Of a stretch of DNA of 64,000 bases, positions 8,077 to 17,687 are shown one piece after another. Origin of the DNA: Candidatus Gastranaerophilales bacterium (lineage in GTDB: Bacteria > Cyanobacteriota > Vampirovibrionia > Gastranaerophilales > Gastranaerophilaceae); NCBI GenBank assembly GCA_944325545.1, contig CALVAM010000002.1:62001-126000 (forward strand), written 5' to 3'. The number at the start of each line of letters is the position of its first letter. Position 1 is the first letter of the stretch. The notes beneath the pieces are model-generated. The model saw only the letters and a list, made by a program, of their open reading frames with translations, ran no database searches and was not told where the DNA came from. Position numbers and translations under genes: made by a program.

Positions 8077-9351
8077 TTAATGAATATATGTATTAATATA
8101 AGAATAAATATCAAATTTTTTGCTTAAAGAATTAAAAGTCATTCTTCTGGTTTTCCCTGTAACGATAAAATCTTTAAAAGCTCTATCGTGTAAACCGCCT
8201 ATTGCCCAAAGTATTCCTACATAACCATTAGATGAAGGAGAATCATATGCATATTTATCATTCAAATAAATTGCTGTTTTTAAAGCTTCTTGAGGAGTTG
8301 GTGACCATTCTAAAATTTTTTTTGCCCAGTACATTCTCAAATATCCATGAATTACACCTTCTGTTTTTAGTTGAATTTGTGTTGCATTCCACAATTTATC
8401 ATGAGTTTTAGAATTTTCTAATTCTTTTTCAGTATAAATATAATTTCTTAAATCATTTTTGTGTATTTCTAAAGAAACTTTTGCCCAATTTGGAATACAT
8501 TTAAGTGATTTAAAATTTTTGCAATACAAACAAAAATTATCAGCTAATTCTTTTCTAATTATTAATTCTTCAAGAAAAGTTTCTTTATTACCTTCACTTA
8601 CATTTGATTTTATGACCTCTAGAGCAACTCTTTGAGAAGAAATAAATCCAAGATTTAAATATTTTGATAAATTCGATAAAACATTTTTAGTCGGATTATT
8701 TTTTAATTCAGAATAATATGGAAGTTTATTTTTTATAAAATCTTGTAAAACATTTTCAGCTTCGGTTTTTGCTGAAAAATTTTTAGGATATTCTGTTAAA
8801 AAAGAATATATATTATTATAGATTTTTCTCCTTAAAGTTACTGCTCCGTATTCTTGTTTGTCTGAAATAAATCTTGCAGGAATAATATTATGACTGTCAA
8901 TTTCGTAAATTTTAAAGTTTGTATTTTTAAGCCATTTTCTATTTAATATAGGATTAAAATCAATAATTAAAATAGATGTATTTAATTTTTTTAAATAATC
9001 TAAAATATTTTCATTATCGGATAAAACTTCAAAATCTAAATTATTATTAATAAAGTCTTTTTTGGTATTTTCAATTTGTTTTTCGATAAAATTTTGTTTA
9101 GGCAAATATTTATAAAATATTTTAGGATGAATAATTTGTAGTGGGAAATTCAATTCTTTAGATTTTTCCAGTGCAAGTTGTAATGCAAAATTGTCTTTAA
9201 CTCGTAATTCTCTTTCACATAAATATACAATTTTTCCTGTAGAAATCTTATAATTATTCAAATCAAAAACTCTTAGAGGATTAATAATAACTTCTGTTTT
9301 TATGTTATTTGATATATAAGTTAAAAAAGTATTTTTTACAAATTTTTGCAT
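8077..9351 (-). CDS. Class II deoxyribodipyrimidine photolyase
   Basis: FAD-dependent, light-driven repair of cyclobutane pyrimidine dimers. The 424-aa protein has the N-terminal alpha/beta domain (RVKDNFALQLALE, IDSHNIIPA, AVTLRRKIY) and the class II FAD domain, including LWNATQIQL, HGYLRMYWAKKILEWSP, IYLNDKYA and IGGLHDRAF. These strings separate class II from class I enzymes and cryptochromes. It is divergent from uvrA across 136 bp, pairing direct reversal with excision repair. No Shine-Dalgarno is visible; TATAAA lies 9 nt before the ATG, so the leader would be very short. Confidence 0.92.
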   Translation of the reverse strand: MQKFVKNTFLTYISNNIKTEVIINPLRVFDLNNYKISTGKIVYLCERELRVKDNFALQLALEKSKELNFPLQIIHPKIFYKYLPKQNFIEKQIENTKKDFINNNLDFEVLSDNENILDYLKKLNTSILIIDFNPILNRKWLKNTNFKIYEIDSHNIIPARFISDKQEYGAVTLRRKIYNNIYSFLTEYPKNFSAKTEAENVLQDFIKNKLPYYSELKNNPTKNVLSNLSKYLNLGFISSQRVALEVIKSNVSEGNKETFLEELIIRKELADNFCLYCKNFKSLKCIPNWAKVSLEIHKNDLRNYIYTEKELENSKTHDKLWNATQIQLKTEGVIHGYLRMYWAKKILEWSPTPQEALKTAIYLNDKYAYDSPSSNGYVGILWAIGGLHDRAFKDFIVTGKTRRMTFNSLSKKFDIYSYINTYIH

Positions 9352-9472
9352 AATAGATTTTTTATAAAAAATACTTATAAAGATATTAACTAAATATCTA
9401 ATATTTAAAAAAAAATATAATTAATTCATTTATCAAAATAAAAAATTGATATTAGTTTTAAAAGATTTCACG

Positions 9473-9481
9473 TGATATAAT
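9473..9481 (+). promoter_or_regulatory. Extended -10 for leaderless uvrA
   Basis: TGATATAAT (extended -10) ends 6 nt before the uvrA ATG at 9488. The expected transcription start coincides with the start codon, and no Shine-Dalgarno precedes it. Confidence 0.6.
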
Positions 9482-9487
9482 TTGATT

Positions 9488-12307
9488 ATGTCAGATAAAA
9501 TTACAATTAAGGGTGCGAGAGAACATAATTTAAAAAATGTATCTTTAGAAATTCCAAGAAATGAATTAGTTGTATTTACAGGAGTTTCCGGTTCAGGAAA
9601 AAGTTCGCTTGCTTTTGATACTATTTTTGCGGAAGGTCAAAGACGTTATATAGAAAGTCTTTCTACATATGCTCGTCAGTTTTTGGGTCAGATGGATAAA
9701 CCGGATGTAGATTATATTGATGGACTTACGCCTGCGATTTCAATTGACCAAAAATCAACAAGTAACAATCCACGCTCAACTGTCGGAACTGTTACGGAAA
9801 TCTATGATTATTTAAGACTTTTATATGCAAGAATTGGAACTCCATATTGTCCTAAATGCGGAAAACCTATAAAACCACAAACAATTGATGAAATTGTAAA
9901 CAATATTTTAAAATTAGAAACGGGAACAAAAATTCAAATCCTTGCTCCGCTTGCTAAAGGTAAAAAAGGCGAGTTTCAATCTTTATTTGAAGAATTAAGA
10001 CAAGAAGGCTTTGTGAGGGTTAAAGTTGATGGTGAAATTTATAATCTTGATGAGGATGAAATAAAACTGGCTAAAACTAAAGCTCATACAATTTCTGTTG
10101 TGGTAGATAGAGTTGTAGTCAAGCCGGAAGCCAAATCAAGAATCGCTGATAGTGTGCAAATTGCTCTAAAAAAAGCTGATGGAGTCATAAACATTGATGT
10201 TATCGGGAAAGAAGAATTAATTTATAGCGAAAAACTTGCTTGTCCTGACTGTAATTTAAGCTTTGAAGAATTAACTCCTCGTATATTTTCATTCAATGCT
10301 CCTTATGGTGCTTGTGAAAAATGCGGAGGAATTGGAGTAGATTTTAAAATTGATCCTGATTTAGTAGTCCCTGATAGAGAAAAGTCTGTTAATGAAGGTT
10401 GTATTTACCCCTGGAGTAAGTCTTCTACCGGATATTATGAAGATGTTTTAAATGCAGTAAAAATGGAATATAAAATGGATTTTGATATTCCGTTTAAGGA
10501 TATGCCTAAAGAACATCAGCAAATTATTTTATATGGTTCAGATGATAGAATTCCTATGCGAATTCGTGAATTCGGATCCAAAAGATATCGCACAACAATG
10601 CAGAAGTTTATTGGTGTCATTCCGTTTTTAATGAAACACTACAATGTAGATAGCGAGTATTGGAAAGCTGAAATAGAAAAATACATGGTAACAACGCCTT
10701 GTGAAAAATGCGGCGGTGCTAGACTTAAACCTTTTCCTCTAGCTGTTAGGATTAATGGAAAAAATATTCATGAATTTTGTTTAATGCCGATTGATAAAGA
10801 ATTAGAATTTATAACTGATTTGTATTTAACTCTTTCTGATTTCCAAATGAAAATCGGAAAACAGATTTTAGATGAAATTAGGGCAAGATTAAAGTTTTTA
10901 TGTGATGTAGGACTAAATTACTTAACACTTGCAAGAACTTCAGGTACATTATCAGGAGGTGAAGCACAAAGAATAAGACTTGCAACACAAATCGGAAGCG
11001 GACTTTCAGGAGTTTTATATGTTTTAGATGAGCCTTCAATTGGGCTGCACCAAAGAGATAATGAACGTTTGATAAAAACTTTACTTAAATTAAGAAATAT
11101 GGGGAATTCCTTAATTGTAGTAGAACATGATGAAGATACAATTCGAAACGCTGATTATATCGTTGATATTGGTCCTAAAGCAGGAATAAATGGTGGAAAT
11201 ATTATTGCTCAAGGAACTGTTGAGGATATTATTAAAGCTGAAGATTCTATCACCGGTAAATATTTAAGTGGAGAATATCATATTCCTTTACCTAAAAAAA
11301 TAAGAGAAGGAAATGGGGAATTTTTACAAATAAGAAATGCTCATTTGAATAACTTAAAAAATATAGATTTAGATATTCCATTAGGTAAAATTGTTGTTCT
11401 AACTGGTGTCTCAGGCTCCGGAAAATCAACATTAATGCAAGATCTGATTTATGAGTATGCACTGCATAAATTAAGAAAGAACAAACCGAAACCTCAAGGA
11501 GTAGATGAGATTTTAGGATTTGAACACTTAGATAAAATTATTGATATTGATCAATCTCCAATAGGAAGAACTCCACGTTCTAATCCTGCAACTTATACAG
11601 ATGTATTCACTCCGATAAGAGAGCTTTTTGCAAAAACTAACGAAGCTAAAATGCGAGGATATAAACCTGGCAGATTTAGTTTTAATGTAAAAGGCGGACG
11701 TTGCGAAGCTTGTAGTGGTGATGGGGTTTTAAAAATTGAAATGAACTTCTTATCTGATGTGTATGTCAAATGTGATGTTTGTAAAGGTAAAAGATATAAT
11801 AATGAAACATTAGAAGTTAAATATAAAGGAAAAACTATTTCTGATGTATTAGAAATGAGTGTTAAAGAAGCGTATGAGTTTTTTGAAAACATTCCTCAAA
11901 TAGCAAATAAGCTCAAAACTTTAAATGATGTAGGTCTTGATTATATCAAATTAGGTCAGAGTGCAACAACTTTATCAGGTGGTGAAGCACAAAGAATTAA
12001 ATTAGCGGCTGAGTTAAATAAAAGAGCTACCGGAAAGACTTTGTATCTTCTTGACGAACCTTCCGTAGGACTCCATTGGTATGATTTAGATAAATTAATA
12101 AAAATTATTCAAAAACTTGCTGATAATGGAAATACTATTTTAATAATCGAACATAATTTGGATTTAATTAAAATTGCAGATTATATTATTGATCTTGGTC
12201 CGGAAGGCGGTAATGCAGGTGGAGAAGTTGTTGCTTGCGGCACTCCTAGAGAAATTATTGATAATAAAAATTCGTATACAGCTCAATATCTTAAAACATT
12301 TTTTTAG
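9488..12307 (+). CDS. uvrA: Excinuclease ABC subunit A
   Basis: Damage-recognition ATPase of nucleotide excision repair; works as a dimer with UvrB. 939 aa, normal length. Two ABC ATPase halves have Walker [10 protein letters not shown] and GVSGSGKST and signatures [12 protein letters not shown] and [12 protein letters not shown]. Zinc-binding cysteine pairs appear at CPKCG, CPDC...CEKCGG and CEAC...CDVCKG. I chose ATG 9488 ([14 protein letters not shown]) over the in-frame TTG at 9482 because the former is the family start and sits exactly 6 nt after the -10 box. No leader or ribosome binding site exists for either choice. Confidence 0.97.
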   Translation: MSDKITIKGAREHNLKNVSLEIPRNELVVFTGVSGSGKSSLAFDTIFAEGQRRYIESLSTYARQFLGQMDKPDVDYIDGLTPAISIDQKSTSNNPRSTVGTVTEIYDYLRLLYARIGTPYCPKCGKPIKPQTIDEIVNNILKLETGTKIQILAPLAKGKKGEFQSLFEELRQEGFVRVKVDGEIYNLDEDEIKLAKTKAHTISVVVDRVVVKPEAKSRIADSVQIALKKADGVINIDVIGKEELIYSEKLACPDCNLSFEELTPRIFSFNAPYGACEKCGGIGVDFKIDPDLVVPDREKSVNEGCIYPWSKSSTGYYEDVLNAVKMEYKMDFDIPFKDMPKEHQQIILYGSDDRIPMRIREFGSKRYRTTMQKFIGVIPFLMKHYNVDSEYWKAEIEKYMVTTPCEKCGGARLKPFPLAVRINGKNIHEFCLMPIDKELEFITDLYLTLSDFQMKIGKQILDEIRARLKFLCDVGLNYLTLARTSGTLSGGEAQRIRLATQIGSGLSGVLYVLDEPSIGLHQRDNERLIKTLLKLRNMGNSLIVVEHDEDTIRNADYIVDIGPKAGINGGNIIAQGTVEDIIKAEDSITGKYLSGEYHIPLPKKIREGNGEFLQIRNAHLNNLKNIDLDIPLGKIVVLTGVSGSGKSTLMQDLIYEYALHKLRKNKPKPQGVDEILGFEHLDKIIDIDQSPIGRTPRSNPATYTDVFTPIRELFAKTNEAKMRGYKPGRFSFNVKGGRCEACSGDGVLKIEMNFLSDVYVKCDVCKGKRYNNETLEVKYKGKTISDVLEMSVKEAYEFFENIPQIANKLKTLNDVGLDYIKLGQSATTLSGGEAQRIKLAAELNKRATGKTLYLLDEPSVGLHWYDLDKLIKIIQKLADNGNTILIIEHNLDLIKIADYIIDLGPEGGNAGGEVVACGTPREIIDNKNSYTAQYLKTFF

Positions 12308-12329
12308 AAATTTTTAATTTTATTATAAA

Positions 12330-13145
12330 CTATAATTTGCTTTTCTGTTCTAATTCAGCTCGATAACGCTTGTAATTGTTATTTAATTCAGTTAAACTTA
12401 TCGCTTTATCAATAGCTTGAAGAGCGTGTTCATAATCTCCTGCGATTTCATATGAATGAGCTAAATAAAAATATGAAAACGGTGAATTTTCCATCTCTGC
12501 AATAAGTTTTGATGAATTTATTCTTCTTTGATCATATTTAGCTTTTAATCTTTTTGATTCAATTAAATCCTCTTCAGCTCCTTTTTCGTCACCAAGAGCT
12601 CGTTTGATTTTACTTCGTTTCCCGTATAAATAATATGAATTGATGTCTCCTTCGACTTCATCAATTGCTTTATTAATGTAATCTAATGCCATTTGATTAT
12701 TTACATTTATAAAGCTATCTGCATTTTCAACATAACGACGCATTGTATCAGTTTTTACGATAGTTGTGTTAAAAGTATATTTAATAGTAAGGCTTTCTTT
12801 AGAAGTGTTTGCAGGGAATTTATCAAACGGAGCAGCTTTCTTTAAAGCTTCTAAAGTTGCTTCATCAAATACAGGATTATTAGAGCTTTCTATAATTTGA
12901 GCGTCTAGAAGATGTCCAAATCTGCTTACTTTAAACATAACAGTAGCGTGACCATCCTCTACAAAATCAGGCGGATCCCAACTTCTTTGAATTTTATTTT
13001 GAAGAGATGTCATATAATCAGAAAAACTTACCTGTAAATCTTGAGTCCCTCGATATTTGTTATAATCAAACTCCGAAGAAAATACAGGAAGTGCAAGCAT
13101 AAATAAAATGCAAGCATAAATAAATCTTTTTACACAATACCCCAT
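12330..13145 (-). CDS. Exported TonB-C-domain/TPR protein
   Basis: 271 aa with an N-terminal hydrophobic segment (KRFIYACILFMLALPVFSS) that looks like a signal peptide or anchor. A TonB/TolA-like C-terminal domain follows (about 35-135; IQRSWDPPDF, ATVMFKVSRFGHLLDAQII), then a helical TPR-like region to the end. The usual order is reversed: in TonB proper this domain is at the C-terminus. The role is probably periplasmic interaction or envelope-linked, but unproven. It starts 10 nt after pncC and has no Shine-Dalgarno. A TAAAAT box ending 6 nt before the ATG suggests its own leaderless transcript in addition to read-through. Confidence 0.75.
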   Translation of the reverse strand: MGYCVKRFIYACILFMLALPVFSSEFDYNKYRGTQDLQVSFSDYMTSLQNKIQRSWDPPDFVEDGHATVMFKVSRFGHLLDAQIIESSNNPVFDEATLEALKKAAPFDKFPANTSKESLTIKYTFNTTIVKTDTMRRYVENADSFINVNNQMALDYINKAIDEVEGDINSYYLYGKRSKIKRALGDEKGAEEDLIESKRLKAKYDQRRINSSKLIAEMENSPFSYFYLAHSYEIAGDYEHALQAIDKAISLTELNNNYKRYRAELEQKSKL

Positions 13146-13151
13146 AAATTT

Positions 13152-13157
13152 ATTTTA
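13152..13157 (-). promoter_or_regulatory. Possible -10 for a leaderless transcript
   Basis: TAAAAT on the minus strand, 6 nt before the ATG of the TonB/TPR gene and overlapping the end of pncC. The box is A/T only and could be chance; it counts mainly because the spacing matches other genes. Confidence 0.35.
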
Positions 13158-13634
13158 TATTAAATCTAAAAATGAGTAAACTTTTTGTAAAACAGCTTTT
13201 ACAAATTCTTCTTTCATTTTTATTCTTGGCGTTTCAGACGGTAATAAAACTTTATAAGTTAAAACTTTATTTTTTGTATAGATAGTTGAAAACATAAGTC
13301 CGACGGGTTTTTCTTTAGTACCTCCTGTTGGTCCTGCAATACCTGTTGTTGAAACACAAATATCAGCATGAGTTAATTCATATAATCCTTTTGCCATTTC
13401 ATAAGAACATTCTTCACTTACTGCTCCAAAATTTTCTAGTGTTTCTAATCTAACTCCAAGCATTTTATGTTTTGCTTCATTAGAATAGGTAATTAAATTA
13501 AGATGTACAAATTCAGAGCTTCCGCTTATATCTGTAAGTTTTGAGCTTAAAAGTCCGCCAGTGCAAGATTCTGTTGTTGCTATTGTTAAATTTTTTTCAA
13601 ATAATTTTTTTGCTACATCAAGTTCGATACTCAT
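13155..13634 (-). CDS. pncC: Nicotinamide-nucleotide amidohydrolase PncC (CinA C-terminal family)
   Basis: Deamidates nicotinamide mononucleotide to nicotinate mononucleotide for pyridine-nucleotide salvage. The 159-aa stand-alone CinA C-terminal domain has the hallmarks ATTESCTGGLLSSKLTD, FVHLNLITYSNEAK, GAVSEEC and STTGIAGPTGGTKEKPVG. The N-terminal MoCF domain of full CinA is absent, as in E. coli PncC. The start is supported by GAGGT, with a TATAAT further upstream. It is followed at 10 bp by the TonB/TPR gene. Confidence 0.93.
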   Translation of the reverse strand: MSIELDVAKKLFEKNLTIATTESCTGGLLSSKLTDISGSSEFVHLNLITYSNEAKHKMLGVRLETLENFGAVSEECSYEMAKGLYELTHADICVSTTGIAGPTGGTKEKPVGLMFSTIYTKNKVLTYKVLLPSETPRIKMKEEFVKAVLQKVYSFLDLI

Positions 13635-13677
13635 TTTTACCTCGTTTTTATTATATCTGAAAAAGTTTATAAGTAAA

Positions 13678-14193
13678 ATTTCCTTCCATTTATGAGAGAA
13701 GGTTAGGAAGGGTGATAATTCATAAGTGGAGATGTTTATAAGTTTAGGAGTTTTTAAGAAATTATGTTGAGGAGTTTAGAAGGAGTTTTAGTTTCCCCTC
13801 CCCTTGAGGGAGGGGGTTAGGGGGTGGGGTGGATTTAAAAGAGGAGAATTTAATAAGTTTAGGAATGTATAAGAAGTTAACAAAAATTCTATTCACTACT
13901 CACTATTCACTAAATATAAGCTTTTGGTGCAAAAAATTGCCCCCTACGTACTAATTTAAAATGCACTCCTCACTCTTAACGCCTCACGCTTCACTGCTGG
14001 AGCAAGCTCCATCCTACTATTCTAAATATAAGCTTTTGGTGCAAAAAATTGCACCCTACGGACTTACTACGTGTTTTTGGGGGATATTTCAATTTCATCC
14101 CCTCCCTCAAGGGGCGAGTATTGTATGGGAGGAAAAATTGAGGTGGAGCTAATAATAAAATTCTACTCACACCTCACACCTCACTCATCACTA
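13678..14193. repeat. Repeat island A (562-bp gene-free gap)
   Basis: The gap between pncC and the secreted protein at 14197 holds no convincing gene. From left to right it contains: G/A-rich sequence; a CCCTCC/GGAGGG palindromic block (about 13795-13825); a heptamer tract at 13889-13912; a GGTGCAA hairpin at 13926-13943 (one arm mutated); a degenerate heptamer stretch with GGAGC/GCTCC (about 13963-14010); a perfect GGTGCAA hairpin at 14038-14055; a second CCCTCC block (about 14098-14114); and a diverged heptamer tract at 14163-14193. Part of it (13849-13920) is the reverse complement of a segment of island B. Confidence 0.85.
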
Positions 14194-14196
14194 AAA

Positions 14197-14796
14197 TTAA
14201 TATGTCGTACGCTTTAGAATTATTTTTGATTTTTCGTTATACAAATTATGCTTGTACCAAACCCCTTCAAATTCTCCATCCGGTGTGAATAAATACTGAC
14301 AATCTTTTGATACAAAATAGATTGCACTCACAGGAGTTCCTGAGATTCTGTATTGGATAGAATAATAAGGATAGTCAGGATATTCACCATAGATAAAATC
14401 AACGTATTTTAAGTTTCCTAAAGCATCATAATAATAAGCTTTTGAAACATCTTTTTTATCCTGAAGAGCATACATATAAATATTTTTCATTCTTTTATAA
14501 TAAAAAGCCGAAATATTATAATCTCCGTATTCTTTATATCCTGCAGATGCTGCAAGATAATGTTCAATTCTTTCTTTATCTTTCAATTTATCTTTGAACT
14601 GAGATTTAAAATCTTCTTGTTTTACAACAGGGTTTTCAAATATTATATCTTTAACTTCATTAATTATGGCTTCTTTTTCAACAATTGATTTGTCTATCCA
14701 ATCATATTTTATATCTGCAATATAAATGTCATTATAATTAGCTGAAACAAAAGGACAAACTAGTAAAAATAAAATAGTAGATAAAATTTTTTTCAT
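14197..14796 (-). CDS. Exported hypothetical protein (199 aa)
   Basis: 199 aa with a Sec signal peptide (KKILSTILFLLVCPFVSA, cleavage near residue 19). The mature protein is Tyr/Asp/Lys-rich with no transmembrane helix. The C-terminal half (about 120-199) carries repeated Tyr-Tyr and Gly/Asp turns such as YYYDALGNLKYVDF and LFTPDGEFEGVWY, suggesting a beta-rich fold. No family is recognised. The start has GGAG 8 nt upstream. It is divergent from the DUF374 gene across 66 bp, and the stop codon abuts the last heptamer tract of island A. Confidence 0.7.
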   Translation of the reverse strand: MKKILSTILFLLVCPFVSANYNDIYIADIKYDWIDKSIVEKEAIINEVKDIIFENPVVKQEDFKSQFKDKLKDKERIEHYLAASAGYKEYGDYNISAFYYKRMKNIYMYALQDKKDVSKAYYYDALGNLKYVDFIYGEYPDYPYYSIQYRISGTPVSAIYFVSKDCQYLFTPDGEFEGVWYKHNLYNEKSKIILKRTTY

Positions 14797-14849
14797 CTTA
14801 AAACTCCATAATTTTATAATAAGTATATCACATTCTTTGAGTTTTATAG

Positions 14850-14855
14850 TATAAT
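14850..14855 (+). promoter_or_regulatory. -10 box for a leaderless DUF374 gene
   Basis: TATAAT followed by 7 nt and the ATG at 14863. No Shine-Dalgarno and no convincing -35. Confidence 0.5.
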
Positions 14856-14862
14856 TAGAGCT

Positions 14863-15546
14863 ATGGTAAGAATTTTAGATGGTAAAAATACTAACAAAGT
14901 TTCGCATCTTGTTTTCAGAGTATTAAAATTTCAAGAGCTTTTTACAAGAATATTAGAAGTAAATAATCCTGATAAAATGCCTTGTATATATGCAATGTGG
15001 CATGCTCATCAGTTTTGTATTCATGGAATACGTCATCGTTCAAAATTACATGTTCTAGTAAGTCGTTCTCGCGATGGTGAAATTATTGCAGATGTTGTAG
15101 AACGTTGGGGCTTCAAAACCGTTAGAGGTTCTAAGGGTAAAAAAGGTGCAGTAGAAGCTACAATGCAGATGATTTCTATATTAAAGAATGGTGAAAATTG
15201 TGCAATGATGGTTGATGGACCTAAAGGACCTGCAAGAGTAGTTAAAGACGGTGTGATAAAAATCGCAAAAATGGCAGGAGTTCCTATTGTTCCTGTATAT
15301 TGGTATTCTAAAAATCCTACTTTTGCAAAGTTCCCATCTTGGGATGAAATGAGATGTCCCATTTTTAGTACAAATTTAATAAATCTTTATGGAGAGCCTA
15401 TTTATGTTCCTCAAGACGGTGATGCGCTTGCAGAGGAACAAGCAAGATTAGAATTACAAAAAAGTTTAGAAAACCTCGAAAAAGAGGCTCCTAAAGCGTT
15501 TGATGAGGTATACAAATTCGGAATATGGAAAAGAAAACAAAATTAA
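14863..15546 (+). CDS. Lysophospholipid acyltransferase-like protein (DUF374)
   Basis: 227-aa protein of the DUF374 acyltransferase-like family, thought to act on lipids at the inner membrane. Diagnostic segments are AMWHAHQF near residue 45, SRSRDGEIIADVVERWG, VRGSKGKKGA and MVDGPKGPARVVKDGV. The His in MWHAH is the likely catalytic residue by analogy with LPLATs. No hydrophobic signal is strong enough to call a membrane helix. It is the first gene of a forward run; the next gene overlaps its end by 22 bp. The acyl acceptor is unknown (a lipid A-type or other envelope lipid is plausible). Confidence 0.82.
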   Translation: MVRILDGKNTNKVSHLVFRVLKFQELFTRILEVNNPDKMPCIYAMWHAHQFCIHGIRHRSKLHVLVSRSRDGEIIADVVERWGFKTVRGSKGKKGAVEATMQMISILKNGENCAMMVDGPKGPARVVKDGVIKIAKMAGVPIVPVYWYSKNPTFAKFPSWDEMRCPIFSTNLINLYGEPIYVPQDGDALAEEQARLELQKSLENLEKEAPKAFDEVYKFGIWKRKQN

Positions 15547-16349
15547 AACTCCTTGCTATTCAAATGGAATCTGCTATTGGGGATTTAAAACTTAACATTG
15601 AAAGCGTTAAAAATTTGTTAGTGGCAAATTTAAATAAATATGAGCCTTTGGATTTTGTATTTTTGCCGGAAGTTTGGACAACAGGATGGTATTGTCCGAA
15701 GTTTCATCAAAATGCTGAAGATATAAAAAATTCCGATTCTGTTAAAATGCTTCAAGAAATCGCTAAAGAATATAATGTTAATATTATTGGCGGAAGCTTT
15801 ATTCAAAAAAAAGGAGATAAGTATTTTAATACTTGTCCTGTAATTAATAGATGTGGGGAATTAATTTGTACTTATGATAAAAATCATTTATTTTCATATT
15901 ATGGAGATAATGAAGGTGAATATATCGAAAAAGGAACTAATCCTGTAATTGCAGAAATAGAAGGCGTTAGAATAGGGATTTCAATATGTTATGATATTCG
16001 TTTTCCTGAAATTTATCGTGCATATAGAAAAGCAGGTGCTGATATTTTAGTTGATATGGCAGCTTGGCCCAAGAGTAGAAAAATTCATTGGGATAGTCTT
16101 ACAACTGCAAGAGCTGTTGAAAATCAGTCTTATTTTGTGGCTTTAACTCAAACCGGACTTCTTAATGACGGTTCTGAAAATCTCGGACATTCTATGATTA
16201 TTGATTATGAAGGTAAAATTTTAGATGAAATAAATGAGTTAGAAGGCGGAATTTATGCTGAAATTGATTTAGAAAAAATGTATGATTTCAGGGATAAATG
16301 TACTGTTTTAAAAGATATTAAAGACTCGTATGAGGTTATTATTAAATGA
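15525..16349 (+). CDS. Carbon-nitrogen hydrolase (nitrilase superfamily)
   Basis: 274-aa nitrilase-fold amidase. The Glu-Lys-Cys triad is visible: FLPEVWTTGW (Glu near 48), YDKNHLF (Lys near 120) and ISICYDIRFPE (Cys near 155), a pattern typical of the omega-amidase/NIT2-like branch. The probable substrate is a deaminated glutamine analogue such as 2-oxoglutaramate, but sequence alone does not decide. The start at 15525 overlaps the acyltransferase end by 22 bp and places LKLLAIQMESAIGD at the usual family start. It overlaps dacB by ATGA, implying tight coupling. Confidence 0.85.
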   Translation: MEKKTKLKLLAIQMESAIGDLKLNIESVKNLLVANLNKYEPLDFVFLPEVWTTGWYCPKFHQNAEDIKNSDSVKMLQEIAKEYNVNIIGGSFIQKKGDKYFNTCPVINRCGELICTYDKNHLFSYYGDNEGEYIEKGTNPVIAEIEGVRIGISICYDIRFPEIYRAYRKAGADILVDMAAWPKSRKIHWDSLTTARAVENQSYFVALTQTGLLNDGSENLGHSMIIDYEGKILDEINELEGGIYAEIDLEKMYDFRDKCTVLKDIKDSYEVIIK

Positions 16350-17680
16350 AAAAAATTTTAATAGTTTTATTGTTAATCTTGTTTTCTTGTTTTAATTTTG
16401 CTGATGCAAAAAGTACAAAACGAGATTTTAATTCAATAATTAATGAATCAGGGGTTGAAAAGAATTCAATTTCAGTTTCAATCAAAGATTTAAATACAGG
16501 CAAAGTTGTTTATCAATTAAATGAAAAAATTCTTATGCATCCTGCTTCTATCCAGAAAATTTTAACTTTACCTCCTGCTGTTGAAGTCTTGGGTGAAGAT
16601 TATGAATTCTCTACAGAAATTTATAAAAGAGATGATAATACTTTTTTATTCAAATTGGGGGCTGATCCTTATTTAACAACTTCTGATTTAAGTAAATTAG
16701 CAAGTAAACTTACATTGGATACTAAAAAAGTTTTAATTGATGATAGTATTTTAGAAAAAAAAGATTGGGGTGAAGGCTGGCAATGGGATGATGATATGAA
16801 TATCTTAATGCCAAGATTTAATTCATATAATTTAGATAGAAATCTTATTAAACTTACAATTATGCCTACTAATAAAGGAGAATTAGCTACAATTATTAAT
16901 CCAAGCAGATATCCTTTAGTGTTTTTAAATAATGTAATTACTTCAGATAAAAACGATGTAAAAGTAACAAGAGATAATTCAATATCAAATAATGCACTAG
17001 CTTTAAATGGAACTGTTAATAAACCTGTTACTGTTTATGTTCCGACTAATAACTTAAAAAGATATTTTGATATTAAATTAATGAATACTTTAGCTGAGAA
17101 AAAAATATATTTAAAACAAAATTTTATAGTAGATAAAAAATTATCAAGTGATGTGGAGTTAGAAAAAATTACTCATCCGATTTCTCAAGCTATAGATGAT
17201 GTTTTGAAAAATAGTAATAATTTAGTTGCAGAAACAACTGTAAAATTGGCAGGCGGAAAAAAATACGAAGATAAAGGAACTGATATAAACGGGATAAAAG
17301 TTTTTAATTCTTATTGTGAAAAAATGGGATTAGATAATTCCAGATTAAAAATAGTTGATGGAAGTGGTGTTTCTAAAAATAATCTTATAACAACTGATTT
17401 TATGACTGAGTTTTTAATAAAAAATAAAGATAATTCAGTTTTATCAAAACTTCCTAGCCCTGGAGAAGGAACTTTGACACATAGAATGCTTCCGATAAAA
17501 GATAATTTGAAAGCAAAAACCGGAACTCTAGCAGATATAAGTTCTATTGCAGGATTTTTGACTACAAAGAACAATAATAAATATGCATTTTGCATAATAA
17601 TCAATGATCCGTCTTCAACTACTTCTGATATGAAATCTTTGGAAGATTACTTAATTCGTGAACTTTATTTAAAATTATAG
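16346..17680 (+). CDS. dacB: D-alanyl-D-alanine carboxypeptidase/endopeptidase (PBP4 class)
   Basis: Periplasmic class C penicillin-binding protein that trims or cleaves peptidoglycan cross-links. 444 aa. Signal peptide 1-21 ends in ADA. The SxxK motif is S68-I-Q-K71 (HPASIQKIL), the SxN-type motif is NSNNLVAET near 295, and the KTG motif KAKTGTL is near 395. The start codon overlaps the previous stop (ATGA). A Cys at residue 15 with poor lipobox context makes a lipoprotein unlikely. Its neighbours suggest envelope-maintenance coexpression. Confidence 0.92.
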   Translation: MKKILIVLLLILFSCFNFADAKSTKRDFNSIINESGVEKNSISVSIKDLNTGKVVYQLNEKILMHPASIQKILTLPPAVEVLGEDYEFSTEIYKRDDNTFLFKLGADPYLTTSDLSKLASKLTLDTKKVLIDDSILEKKDWGEGWQWDDDMNILMPRFNSYNLDRNLIKLTIMPTNKGELATIINPSRYPLVFLNNVITSDKNDVKVTRDNSISNNALALNGTVNKPVTVYVPTNNLKRYFDIKLMNTLAEKKIYLKQNFIVDKKLSSDVELEKITHPISQAIDDVLKNSNNLVAETTVKLAGGKKYEDKGTDINGIKVFNSYCEKMGLDNSRLKIVDGSGVSKNNLITTDFMTEFLIKNKDNSVLSKLPSPGEGTLTHRMLPIKDNLKAKTGTLADISSIAGFLTTKNNNKYAFCIIINDPSSTTSDMKSLEDYLIRELYLKL

Positions 17681-17687
17681 GTATAAA

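Noticed and set aside
9430-9481. Strong -35 for uvrA
   Set aside because: TTGATA at 9446-9451 is 24 bp from the -10, too far for sigma-70; the extended -10 is the more likely determinant.
9482-9487. TTG start for uvrA
   Set aside because: Adds only two residues, has no ribosome site, and the ATG at 9488 matches the family start and the promoter geometry.
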